From Paraburkholderia sp. CNPSo 3274 (GTDB lineage Bacteria; Pseudomonadota; Gammaproteobacteria; Burkholderiales; Burkholderiaceae), in NCBI RefSeq assembly GCF_024206475.1, contig NZ_JAMBPR010000066.1, forward strand, positions 1 through 50,404: a DNA stretch of 50,404 bases, in the 5' to 3' direction. Made by a program: the position numbers and the translations under genes. How positions within the stretch are numbered: the stretch's first letter is position 1; every line of letters begins with the position of its first letter. The notes under the pieces are model-generated. The model did not search any database. It had not been told where the DNA came from and worked only from the letters and a program-made list of their open reading frames with translations. This document shows, piece after piece, positions 8,099 to 16,239 of the stretch.

Positions 8099-10513
8099 AT
8101 GCTGTCACGCATACCTCGCTCCTTATGGAACGCGGGGGCAAAGGAGACGGACTTGGATGGCAAGAAATTCTCTAAACCGGAGATCGTTCTCCTTGGGGAT
8201 CTCGCGTCCCACATAATGCTCGAGCGCAACCCTGGCAAGGATAACGATGAGCCGCCGCACTATCCGAACTTCCGGCGGCAACATGAACCTTTGCTGCCTG
8301 AGATGATTGCCGAAGCGCTTGCCGATGGGCGCACGCGCTTTGACAAGCAGCGAGTCACTTGGCATAGGCCTGAAAGAGTCAATGCAGGAATTGATCCTCT
8401 AGACGGTTGTGAGCAGTGCATCAGTGTCCTTGAACTCTTTTCCCCCGGGTCGCGCAAAGGTGAGAATGTTTCAGTGTTGCGTGTCAAGAAGGAGTATCTG
8501 GCCTCTGCATACCAAGCAGGCGAATGCGACAGCAAGTACTTCCTCGACTCCATACAAGCGGGCTTAGGGCATGCCCGGGAGGAAGGCAATTACCGGATCG
8601 CAGTGATCTATGACCAGAACGGATCGACCCGCGAAGCGATCCGCACACTTGGCAACGATAAAATTGGCGCCTTGCGCGAAACGATAGGTCATCACAAACT
8701 TGTCATCTGTATAACGAATGACGTCTTGAAATGGGTGAAGTCGCTCGAGTTCCTCGACGAACACGTTTTCGGTCGCGTTCCGAAGCTCGCTCAAGAGACT
8801 TCTGGTATTGATACGCCTGATCCGACTATCAGCTACCGCCACAAACGGCCATCGATCACGATCCAGATCGCCGCAGATACACTTCGCAAAGCCGGTATCA
8901 ACATTACCAAATACGGTGCGTTAGAAGACAGTATTCGCGATATTTCGCAGGCGACGCGACAACCTCCGCTGTCCGATCTGCTCGCGTTTGCCGACGACCT
9001 GATCATTCTTTTTCGTGAGACGGGTAGCCTGCATATCAAAAAGATGAACACAGTAGGGTATGCGGCTTCTATTCACTACTGTCCAAATTTTGACCGGATT
9101 GCTCAGGCGAATCCGGGCACGTACGGCAAAGTACCGGGCAAGTCAGCAGTCTTCCTCACAGCGGTGATCAAAGGGTTATACACGTCCGCGGAAAAGGGGG
9201 ATCCAGAGCCTGAACTGGGCGGCGCGCTGCGGCTCGGTGCAGTTGCATTCAACCGTCATTTTGCAAAAGGGCTTCAACCGGGCGACCCTTTCTCGTCCAT
9301 CGTGAGAGTACTCTCGCATACCCAATGCAATGAGCTGGCGGGATATTGCGAGAACAGCAAGCGACGCGAGTATCTGGCATGTTCGCTCTCGCTGGACGTG
9401 GAAGACATGAAAGAGCCAACGAAATGGAGCCGCGCTGCATCGTTCCTAAGGCAGGACGAAGATATCTTGGCGACCAAGCTGCGCGACATCGTAACATCAA
9501 GCATGGATCAGGTATTGATCACCTCAGAAGACGAAGATACACGATCACTCAGAACAGCGCAGCGCCAAGCGGGTCTATCACGCACTCCGGGCGAGCCATG
9601 GTTTCCTCGTAGCTTCATTGAGGTCCCTTATGTCACCTTTAACAAGCTAAAGCTCGTGGATAGCAAGGAAATTGCCGAGCACTATGCGCTTGCGAAGATT
9701 ATCAGCAACTATATTGAAACCAAAACGTGGGCGACCCCGCTTTCAATTGCCGTTTTCGGTACCCCGGGCTCCGGTAAGTCATTCGCGGTACAGCAGGTGC
9801 TTGCTTCTGTCGACCCTATGCGCAAGAGCGCGCCCCTTACATTCAATCTTGCCCAGTTTAGCTCTGTGGATCAATTGACAGACGCATTTCATAAGATACA
9901 GGATCGGGCACTCGCGACAGATGAAGTACCTCTGGCGATCTTCGACGAATTCGACGCAAAGTTTGTTGACGATCTCGGTTGGTTAAAGTACTTTCTCGCT
10001 CCAATGCAGGATGGTCTATTCCGCGGAAAGAGCGGTGACTATCGCACGGGTCGCGCGATCTTCCTTTTCTCTGGCGGCACCAGTGACAACTATAAGGACT
10101 TCACGGCGCCGTTGAATGACAGAACGCGCGAAGACGAAATCCGCGCGGCAAAACTGAAGGATTTCGTGAGTCGACTGCGAGGGTACCTCGACATTCTCGA
10201 TCTCAATCAGGGGCTCCATAGTGTGGGGCCAGACAACAGAATGATGCGCCTGCGCCGAGCGGTTAAGCTGCGAGCCCTGCTTAAAATAAATGCAAAGGAT
10301 ATCATGGTCACGTATTCGGACGGCGTCGAACATGCCCGAATCGGCGAACGTGTGATTGACGCCTTTCTAAACTGTGAATACGTGCACGGCGTGCGGTCAA
10401 TGGAAGCGATCATCCAAATGAGCCGATGGATCGACGGCTGGTTTGTTCCGGCATCGTTACCACCGGAGGATCAACTCAGTATCCACGTGAAGGATGGCAA
10501 ATTCCTCGGGTGA
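8099..10513 (+). CDS. Large AAA ATPase of unknown function
   Basis: 804 codons from ATG 8099. That ATG lacks an RBS; TTG at 8153 has AAGGAGAC just upstream and may be the true start (MDGKKFSKPEIVLLG). The C-terminal third is an AAA ATPase: Walker A GTPGSGKS (554-561), Walker B LAIFDEFD (about 611-618), then IFLFSGGTSDNYKDF, which resembles sensor 1. The N-terminal 500 residues (motifs HYPNFRRQHEPLLPEM, RPSITIQIAADTLRKAG, FADDLIILFRETGSLHIK) recall the region fused to ATPases in RyR-type bacterial conflict proteins; this link is from memory and uncertain. It is a complete frame beside a dead CHAT gene and just upstream of an IS element, which suggests a defence-island remnant. Confidence 0.7.
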   Translation: MLSRIPRSLWNAGAKETDLDGKKFSKPEIVLLGDLASHIMLERNPGKDNDEPPHYPNFRRQHEPLLPEMIAEALADGRTRFDKQRVTWHRPERVNAGIDPLDGCEQCISVLELFSPGSRKGENVSVLRVKKEYLASAYQAGECDSKYFLDSIQAGLGHAREEGNYRIAVIYDQNGSTREAIRTLGNDKIGALRETIGHHKLVICITNDVLKWVKSLEFLDEHVFGRVPKLAQETSGIDTPDPTISYRHKRPSITIQIAADTLRKAGINITKYGALEDSIRDISQATRQPPLSDLLAFADDLIILFRETGSLHIKKMNTVGYAASIHYCPNFDRIAQANPGTYGKVPGKSAVFLTAVIKGLYTSAEKGDPEPELGGALRLGAVAFNRHFAKGLQPGDPFSSIVRVLSHTQCNELAGYCENSKRREYLACSLSLDVEDMKEPTKWSRAASFLRQDEDILATKLRDIVTSSMDQVLITSEDEDTRSLRTAQRQAGLSRTPGEPWFPRSFIEVPYVTFNKLKLVDSKEIAEHYALAKIISNYIETKTWATPLSIAVFGTPGSGKSFAVQQVLASVDPMRKSAPLTFNLAQFSSVDQLTDAFHKIQDRALATDEVPLAIFDEFDAKFVDDLGWLKYFLAPMQDGLFRGKSGDYRTGRAIFLFSGGTSDNYKDFTAPLNDRTREDEIRAAKLKDFVSRLRGYLDILDLNQGLHSVGPDNRMMRLRRAVKLRALLKINAKDIMVTYSDGVEHARIGERVIDAFLNCEYVHGVRSMEAIIQMSRWIDGWFVPASLPPEDQLSIHVKDGKFLG

Positions 10514-10607
10514 TAAGGGCCGGTCACGCGCTACCCGGCGGGCGAGAGTAAATGAATCGATATCGACTCTTCCAATACGTTTAAAATCTTCTTACGCGAA
10601 GACGGAC
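10514..10607. other. Left flank of the ISKra4 element
   Basis: 94 bases between the ATPase stop and the left IS end. No gene is visible and no direct repeat matches the right flank (CTATTTGACACG). Confidence 0.4.
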
Positions 10608-10629
10608 GAGACCGCGCCAAAGCGGGGGC
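10608..10629 (+). repeat. Left terminal inverted repeat of the ISKra4 element
   Basis: 22 bp, GAGACCGCGCC...GCGGGGGC, identical to the reverse complement of 12730-12751. Confidence 0.92.
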
Positions 10630-10678
10630 GAAATCGGGTCGCAGCGAGTATGGCCGATAGGAAGTCTATAGTGGGTCA

Positions 10679-11287
10679 ATGCACTCCGACCCTTCCGATC
10701 CGGCTTCAGTCCTCCAGTTGCGAATCAGTCTGCGCGGCGTCAGCCCGCCGGTCTGGCGGCGAGTGCTGATTCCCGAGCAGGTCACGATTGCGCAACTGCA
10801 TCGTGTGATGCAGTTCGCCATGGGCTGGAACGACGAACATCTGCACCGGTTCATCATCCGTGGCTGGCGTTATGGTGGACATCATGACGGCGCGTTGCAG
10901 TTCTTCGACGGCCCAGAAACCCTGTCGCTGGCAGCGTTTGGCCTGCACGAACATGAGCGCTTTGTCTACGTGTACGATTTCAACTCGTGGTGGTTACATG
11001 ACGTGCGCGTCGAGCGGCGAACGTGCGACCAGCTGTCAAGACCACCACCTCGCTGTATTGCCGGCGCCGGGCGCTGCCCGCCGGAAGATACCGGTGGGTC
11101 CGGGAGATACATGAACGCTGTGGAAGTTCATGGCGAGCACGAATTTCTCGAGTGGATTGAGACTTTACGCGAAGGTCTGATTGACGTGGACGATCTGCGT
11201 ATCGAGGCCGACGAATGGTTGATCTGGCTGGACCGGCGTTTCGACCGTCGGGCGGCGAATGAACGCCTGCAGAAGCTGGCGCGGTAA
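10679..11287 (+). CDS. pRiA4b ORF-3-like protein (IS passenger)
   Basis: 202 aa. The start LQLRISLRGVSPPVWRRVLIP, then HRVMQFAMGWNDEHLHRF and FVYVYDFNSWWLHDV, are hallmarks of the plasmid pRiA4b ORF-3 family, which is often carried by ISKra4- and IS1096-like elements. The function is unknown; a role in transposition is inferred from linkage only. ATG 10679 lies 50 bases inside the left IS end, and the stop precedes the transposase start by 37 bases. Three Cys in the middle (CDQL, RCIAGAGRC) could bind metal. Confidence 0.88.
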   Translation: MHSDPSDPASVLQLRISLRGVSPPVWRRVLIPEQVTIAQLHRVMQFAMGWNDEHLHRFIIRGWRYGGHHDGALQFFDGPETLSLAAFGLHEHERFVYVYDFNSWWLHDVRVERRTCDQLSRPPPRCIAGAGRCPPEDTGGSGRYMNAVEVHGEHEFLEWIETLREGLIDVDDLRIEADEWLIWLDRRFDRRAANERLQKLAR

Positions 11288-11324
11288 GCTGTCCGCCCGG
11301 GCGATGTGCCCAGCGGAGGCCGCC

Positions 11325-12728
11325 ATGCAGATCAGCGTGCAGATAGTGGTTCAGACGGACGTCGACGAGCAGCCGAGTGTCACTGAGATTGCCCACTTCG
11401 AACGGGAAGGCTTCGATGCCGGCTCACTCGGCTTGCATCTTGATGAGGCAAAGGCGTTGCTGGGCCAGCTTCAGCGTTCGATGATCGACGCGCAGGCCGC
11501 CGAATCGATCGCCCGGATGAGCGTGTGTCCGGAGTGCGGCTTGCCTCTGACCGTCAAGGGCCACCATCGTCTGGTCTACCGCTCGGTGTTTGGCCGGCTA
11601 TCGATCGACAGCCCGCGGTACTATCAGTGCCGATGTTCCGGAGCAGGGCCCCGGTCCCTCAGCCCGCTGGCCAGTTGCCTGCGGGAGCGGACGAGTCCCG
11701 AGCTGCAGTATCTGCAAGCCAAATTTGCCGCGCTGATGTCTTACGGGCTGACCGTCCGGGTACTGGAGGATGTGTTACCGCTTGAGCATGTGCTCGCGGC
11801 CACCACGATCCGCAGACGCGTCGCCGGACTCGGCCGCCGCCTTGAGAGTTCGAAGGCGACGATCGCCGTCGAGCAACCACTCCGCGTCGATCCGCCTGCC
11901 GGCCGACGCGCTATTCCGCAATACAGTTCAGTACGCGCAGTGGGAATCGACGGCGGATATATCCGGCTGGCCGGACACAGCAGCAGGCAGGACGGCTGGT
12001 TCGAAGTGATCGTCGGGAAATCACTGCACGACGACGGCGGCGGACACAGCTTCGCATACGTACATACACTCGAGCACGCGCCCGCCGAGCGGATGCTGGC
12101 GTTTCTCGCCCAGGAGGGTGTCGGTGCGGACCAGCCAGTAACTTTCCTGTCCGACGGCGGCGACACCGTGCGCCGCGCCCAGCTCGACTTTGGCGATTGT
12201 GGCGAGAAGGTACTCGACTGGTTTCACGTCGCCATGCGAGTGCAGAATCTGGAACAGGTGATCAAGGGGTTGCCGGACCGCGACGAACGGCCGTCCGTCG
12301 GCGCGATGATCGATAGGCTGCACAGTGCAAAGTGGCACCTCTGGCACGGCTGCCCTTATCCGGCGCTGCAGCGGCTTGAAAGCCTGGGCTGGGAACTCGC
12401 CGCGGTTGGCAGTCCAGAGGAGGCCAGGCTGCTGGCCAGACTGGATGAGTTTATCGGTTACATCGAAAATAACCAAAGCTTTATTGTGAACTACGGAGAC
12501 CGCTACCGTCACGGCGAGCCGATCACCTCGAGCTTCGTCGAATCGGCGGTCAACCAGGTGGTCAGCAAGCGCTTTGTGAAGCGGCAGCAGATGGCGTGGC
12601 GGCCCGCTCTCGCGCATGCCCTTCTGCAGGTGAGGACGGCGGTCCTGAATGAGCAGTTGCGATCACGGTTCGAGCGATGGTATCCGACGCTCGCGCTCAA
12701 CAATCACGCTCACAATATCGCGGCTTAG
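11325..12728 (+). CDS. ISKra4-family transposase
   Basis: 467 aa from ATG 11325 (CGGAGG 7 bases upstream). N-terminal region, then a zinc-binding site CPECGLPLTVKGHH (about 66-79) with a second Cys pair at YYQCRC, then the DDE-type core: VGIDGGYIRLAG (first Asp), TFLSDGGDTVRRAQ (second Asp), and the acidic C-terminal region ending SSFVESAVNQVVSKRFVKRQ, characteristic of ISKra4. It encodes the enzyme that cuts and joins the element ends at 10608 and 12751. Intact. Confidence 0.92.
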   Translation: MQISVQIVVQTDVDEQPSVTEIAHFEREGFDAGSLGLHLDEAKALLGQLQRSMIDAQAAESIARMSVCPECGLPLTVKGHHRLVYRSVFGRLSIDSPRYYQCRCSGAGPRSLSPLASCLRERTSPELQYLQAKFAALMSYGLTVRVLEDVLPLEHVLAATTIRRRVAGLGRRLESSKATIAVEQPLRVDPPAGRRAIPQYSSVRAVGIDGGYIRLAGHSSRQDGWFEVIVGKSLHDDGGGHSFAYVHTLEHAPAERMLAFLAQEGVGADQPVTFLSDGGDTVRRAQLDFGDCGEKVLDWFHVAMRVQNLEQVIKGLPDRDERPSVGAMIDRLHSAKWHLWHGCPYPALQRLESLGWELAAVGSPEEARLLARLDEFIGYIENNQSFIVNYGDRYRHGEPITSSFVESAVNQVVSKRFVKRQQMAWRPALAHALLQVRTAVLNEQLRSRFERWYPTLALNNHAHNIAA

Positions 12729-12729
12729 T

Positions 12730-12751
12730 GCCCCCGCTTTGGCGCGGTCTC
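12730..12751 (-). repeat. Right terminal inverted repeat of the ISKra4 element
   Basis: 22 bp perfect complement of the left end; begins 2 bases after the transposase stop codon. Confidence 0.92.
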
Positions 12752-13097
12752 CTATTTGACACGCAAGTGGCTAGGCCTGCGTCCGAAGCCGCTGGCGATA
12801 TTTCTGGCGCAGTCACTGGCTCGCGCAATGGGGGCAAAAACTGCATTGATCGTTTCGAGCAAAACGCCCGTTTACTCGAGCTGGCGGTACCTGTTTCGAA
12901 AGCGAAGGATCAAGGCCGACTACCGTGCACTGGCGTGGGATTGCGGCGCACGCCGGTCGTAGCGCCAATGGCATGTTCTTCCGATGCCGCATCGCAGGCT
13001 GGCGCCTGATGCGGCCGGCAACGACGCCGTACGGCGCAGACGTCACGCGTTGCTGGCGGCGCTGGATGGGCAGATCCGCGATGCAGTGCATGGGTAG
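12752..13097 (+). pseudogene. VirK/YbjX (DUF535)-like gene remnant cut by the ISKra4 element
   Basis: Directly at the right IS end the frame reads MTRKWLGLRPKPLAIFLAQS..., then a YSSWRYLFRKRRIKADYRAL stretch and WDCGA, matching the C-terminal half of VirK/YbjX (DUF535) proteins. After about 12960 the sequence continues in another frame: LPMPHRRLAPDAAGNDAVRR, RRHALLAALDGQIRDAVHG, stop at 13095-13097, which is the expected family C-terminus. The 5' half is absent upstream of the IS. So it is 5'-truncated by the insertion and also frameshifted. Confidence 0.65.
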
Positions 13098-13511
13098 GTG
13101 GCGAACCTGTAGTGCGGGAATGCCGTCGAAAACCCCTGACCCGAAACCAGTGGAACTACCAAGTTGCCGCGCATATTCGTTTGTGGTCAAATGACCATGT
13201 CATTTGATCTAGATATCTGCTCTACCCCCAATTTGGATGACGCCCGTATGGGGTGCTCTCTTCGGTGCAGTGGCAATTCCTGGCGAAAGACCGGGAGGGC
13301 GCTCTTGCATTCAATGCCCGAGCGGTTCTCGACGGTCGGTTGAAAGCGCCAGGGTAAGCGACATGAATTTCTGGGGACGGTTCGCGTGGAGGCAACGCGA
13401 GGCCGCCCACTAGAGCGATAAGAAAGAACAAGTGTCCAGGTCTTTGGGGATCTCGGACTGAGTACCAATGGAATCGACGCTGCTCGATTTCACCATACAG
13501 AGTGAGACAGG
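13098..13511. other. Upstream region of the aldehyde dehydrogenase operon
   Basis: 414 bases holding the operator at 13184-13197 and a candidate -10 at 13203. The remainder (13210-13511) would be a 300-base leader; I saw no gene or hairpin in it. Confidence 0.45.
13184..13197 (+). promoter_or_regulatory. Operator copy 1 (TGGTCA-N2-TGACCA)
   Basis: TGGTCAAATGACCA, a perfect 6-2-6 dyad, followed by TGTCATTTGATCTAG. TTTGAT at 13203-13208 sits where -10 elements lie in the other copies; TTTGTG at 13180-13185 would be a weak -35 at 17 bases. Upstream of the ALDH-ADH-flavoenzyme-hydrolase operon. Confidence 0.8.
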
Positions 13512-14993
13512 ATGAACCAGGCGACTGCACCTTCGGCGCTACGCGCCCAACTGCGAGACGGCTCCTTGCTGGAAACGCGTGCCTGGCTTGCGTCGGGATG
13601 GGAGGGGGGCACGGATGGTCGTTCGTTTCCCGTATCGAATCCAGCGACGGGTGAAATGCTGGCTCGCGTGGCCAGTCTTGGCGCCTCAGAGATCGAGAAA
13701 GCGATTGCATCGTCGGCGCTTGCACAAGAAGGCTGGCAGAAACGGAGCAGTCACGAGCGCGCGAGGATATTGCGCGCGTGGTACGACTTGATAATTGCGA
13801 ATGCCGACGACCTTGCATTCATCATGACGTCGGAGCAAGGTAAGCCGCTCGCGGAGGCCCGCGGCGAAATCATGTATGCAGCTTCTTTCGTGGATTGGTT
13901 TGCCGAAGAAGCGAAGCGTATATACGGCGACGTCATTCCTCACCCGCAAGTTGACAAGCGCATCCTTGTCATTCGTCAGCCGGTCGGCGTTTGCGCCGCG
14001 ATCACGCCGTGGAACTTTCCTGCCGCGATGATCACTCGCAAGGTTGCTCCCGCACTGGCTGCGGGTTGTTCCATCATTGTGCGCCCAGCAGACCTGACTC
14101 CGCTGACGGCGCTTGCGCTTGCCGTACTGGCTGAGCGAGCCGGAATTCCGGCCGGTGTTCTCCAGGTCGTGTGTGGACCGTCGCGCGAGATTGGAGCGGT
14201 CCTCACGTCTAGTCCGATCGTGCGCAAGCTGTCGTTTACCGGTTCAACGGAAGTCGGCCGTGTACTCATGAGCCAATCGTCCGGAACGATCAAGCGACTT
14301 TCTCTCGAACTCGGTGGTAACGCACCTTTCATCGTATTCGACGATGCAGATCTCGACGCAGTGATCGAAGGTGCCATGGCGTCGAAATACCGGAATAGCG
14401 GCCAGACCTGTGTTTGCGCGAATCGCTTCCTTGTTCAGGCAGGCATTCATGACCGTTTCGTCGACGCGCTCGCCCGGCGAGTTCAGGGGCTCAACGTAGG
14501 AAACGGCACGGAACCCGGGGTACAGCAGGGGCCGCTGATTCAGAAGTCGGCCTGTGACCACCTGAGCCAGCTGATTGACGATGCAGTAGCCAAGGGTGCA
14601 CGAATTGTCACGGGCGGCAAAGGTCATCGGCTTGGCGGAACGTTTTTCGAGCCGACGGTTATTGCCGATGTGACGCCGGCCATGCGTCTCGCGCGCGAGG
14701 AGCTCTTCGGACCCGTCGGTCCGGTGTTCCGTTTCGACGACGAGGCAGACGCGATCGCAATGGCCAACGACACTGAGTACGGACTGGCGGCCTATCTCTA
14801 TACACGCGACCATGGCCGCATCTGGCGGGTAGGTGAGGCACTCGAGTACGGCATGGTTGGCCTGAATACTGGTGTGATTTCCAACGAGGTAGCGCCGTTC
14901 GGTGGGGTAAAGCAATCTGGCCTTGGCCGTGAGGGTTCCCGTTATGGAATCGAGGAATACCTGGAGATCAAGTACATGTGTGCCCAGATCTGA
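13512..14993 (+). CDS. Aldehyde dehydrogenase, succinate-semialdehyde dehydrogenase-like
   Basis: 493 aa, GabD-like branch. NAD(P) site ITPWNFPAAM, catalytic Glu266 (LELGGNAPF) and nucleophile Cys300 (NSGQTCVCANR), C-terminal FGGVKQSGLGREG. It should oxidise an omega-oxo acid or other aldehyde to the acid. It leads a four-gene run (29, 50 and 6 bases between genes) with an Fe-alcohol dehydrogenase, a Baeyer-Villiger-type flavoenzyme and an alpha/beta hydrolase. That order fits the last step of ketone -> ester -> hydroxy acid -> oxo acid -> diacid. Regulated probably through operator copy 1. Confidence 0.92.
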   Translation: MNQATAPSALRAQLRDGSLLETRAWLASGWEGGTDGRSFPVSNPATGEMLARVASLGASEIEKAIASSALAQEGWQKRSSHERARILRAWYDLIIANADDLAFIMTSEQGKPLAEARGEIMYAASFVDWFAEEAKRIYGDVIPHPQVDKRILVIRQPVGVCAAITPWNFPAAMITRKVAPALAAGCSIIVRPADLTPLTALALAVLAERAGIPAGVLQVVCGPSREIGAVLTSSPIVRKLSFTGSTEVGRVLMSQSSGTIKRLSLELGGNAPFIVFDDADLDAVIEGAMASKYRNSGQTCVCANRFLVQAGIHDRFVDALARRVQGLNVGNGTEPGVQQGPLIQKSACDHLSQLIDDAVAKGARIVTGGKGHRLGGTFFEPTVIADVTPAMRLAREELFGPVGPVFRFDDEADAIAMANDTEYGLAAYLYTRDHGRIWRVGEALEYGMVGLNTGVISNEVAPFGGVKQSGLGREGSRYGIEEYLEIKYMCAQI

Positions 14994-15022
14994 CTGCCGA
15001 CGTCTGCATGAAGGAAATGTCA

Positions 15023-16189
15023 ATGAAAGTTCTCCCTCAGTCGATGCTCTTCGAAACCGTTCCGTCAATTCTCCAGGAATGGGGCTGTGTACGCCGCTTG
15101 GGTCAAGTGATGGCGGCATGGACGGATCGACGCAATGTGCTGATTGTTACCGACGCGGGGCTGCACAAGGCCGGTGTGCTGGAGCCCGCGAAAGCGTCGT
15201 TGGTGGCCGGGGGATTCTGTGTAGCAGTTTTTGACGAGGTCGTGGCGGACCCGCCAGAGAGTGTGGTATCGCACTGCGTCGAGTTCGCGCGCTGTGCAGA
15301 GGTAGACGTTGTTATTGGCCTTGGCGGTGGTTCGTCGATGGACATTGCAAAACTGGCCGCCGTTCTCACCGTCTCACAGCAATCGCTGGCAGAAATGTAC
15401 GGAATTGGCAACGTTCAGGGTGTGCGCCTGCCATTGGTGCAAATCCCTACCACGGCTGGTACCGGGTCCGAGGTCACCAACATCTCCATCGTTTCGGTTA
15501 ACGAAACAAATAAGATGGGGATCGTCGCACGTCAACTGTATGCCGACAGGGTGATCCTCGACGCCGAACTGACGGTCGGGCTGCCACGCAGTCATACCGC
15601 TGCAACAGGCATCGACGCGATGGTCCACGCTATTGAGGCCTATACCAGCAAGCACAAGAAGAATGCTATCTCCGACGCCCTGGCGCGTGAAGCATTGCGA
15701 TTGCTGGCGAGCAATCTGATCCCGGCTTGTGAAAATGGCCAAGACCAGCGCGCGCGCGAAGCAATGCTGCTGGGGGCTACTCTTGCGGGACAAGCCTTCG
15801 CCAACGCACCAGTGGCCGCGGTCCATGCACTTGCGTATCCGCTGGGGGGGCATTTCCATATTCCGCACGGTTTGTCCAATGCATTGATGCTTGCACCAGT
15901 GCTGCGCTTCAACGCCGAAGCGGCAGTTTCGCAATACTCGGAATTGGCAGACGTCGTAGGTGCGGCCGGAAAAAGCAACGCGGCAGAAGGCGCAGCCGCG
16001 TTCATCGAATTTATGGATGACCTGATGGACCGATCCGGCGCTCCGCGCCGTCTCCGCGACGTGGACGTGCCGCGGTCGAGTCTTCCTACCTTGGCGGCCG
16101 ATGCCATGAAGCAGCAGCGCTTGCTGTTGAACAATCCCGTTGTTGTCACTGAATCAGACGCATTGCACTTGTATGAACAGGCCTATTGA
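15023..16189 (+). CDS. Iron-containing alcohol dehydrogenase
   Basis: 388 aa from ATG 15023, which has AAGGAA 6 bases upstream (two nearby in-frame ATGs, 15008 and 15017, are possible). Type III Fe-ADH fold: GLGGGSSMD (99-107), PTTAGTGSEVT (142-152), metal ligands Asp198, His202 (GIDAMVHAIEAY), His268 and His282 (HGLSNALM). Likely NAD-dependent oxidation of a primary alcohol or hydroxy acid; it stands between an ALDH and a flavin monooxygenase gene, which suggests a hydroxy acid substrate. Complete. Confidence 0.92.
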   Translation: MKVLPQSMLFETVPSILQEWGCVRRLGQVMAAWTDRRNVLIVTDAGLHKAGVLEPAKASLVAGGFCVAVFDEVVADPPESVVSHCVEFARCAEVDVVIGLGGGSSMDIAKLAAVLTVSQQSLAEMYGIGNVQGVRLPLVQIPTTAGTGSEVTNISIVSVNETNKMGIVARQLYADRVILDAELTVGLPRSHTAATGIDAMVHAIEAYTSKHKKNAISDALAREALRLLASNLIPACENGQDQRAREAMLLGATLAGQAFANAPVAAVHALAYPLGGHFHIPHGLSNALMLAPVLRFNAEAAVSQYSELADVVGAAGKSNAAEGAAAFIEFMDDLMDRSGAPRRLRDVDVPRSSLPTLAADAMKQQRLLLNNPVVVTESDALHLYEQAY

Positions 16190-16239
16190 ACCGGGGCAGG
16201 CAATTCTGTGATCGCCGTTACGTCAATATAGAGAGCATC

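Larger units (their letters stand above)
10608..12751 (+). mobile_element. ISKra4-family insertion sequence, complete
   Basis: 2144 bp bounded by perfect 22-bp inverted repeats (10608-10629 and 12730-12751, starting GAGACCGCGCC). It carries a pRiA4b ORF-3-like gene followed by an ISKra4-type transposase, the gene order seen in part of this family. The transposase stop is 2 bases from the right repeat. Both ORFs are intact, so the element may be active. No target duplication was seen. It appears to have landed in or next to a VirK/YbjX-like gene. Confidence 0.9.
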
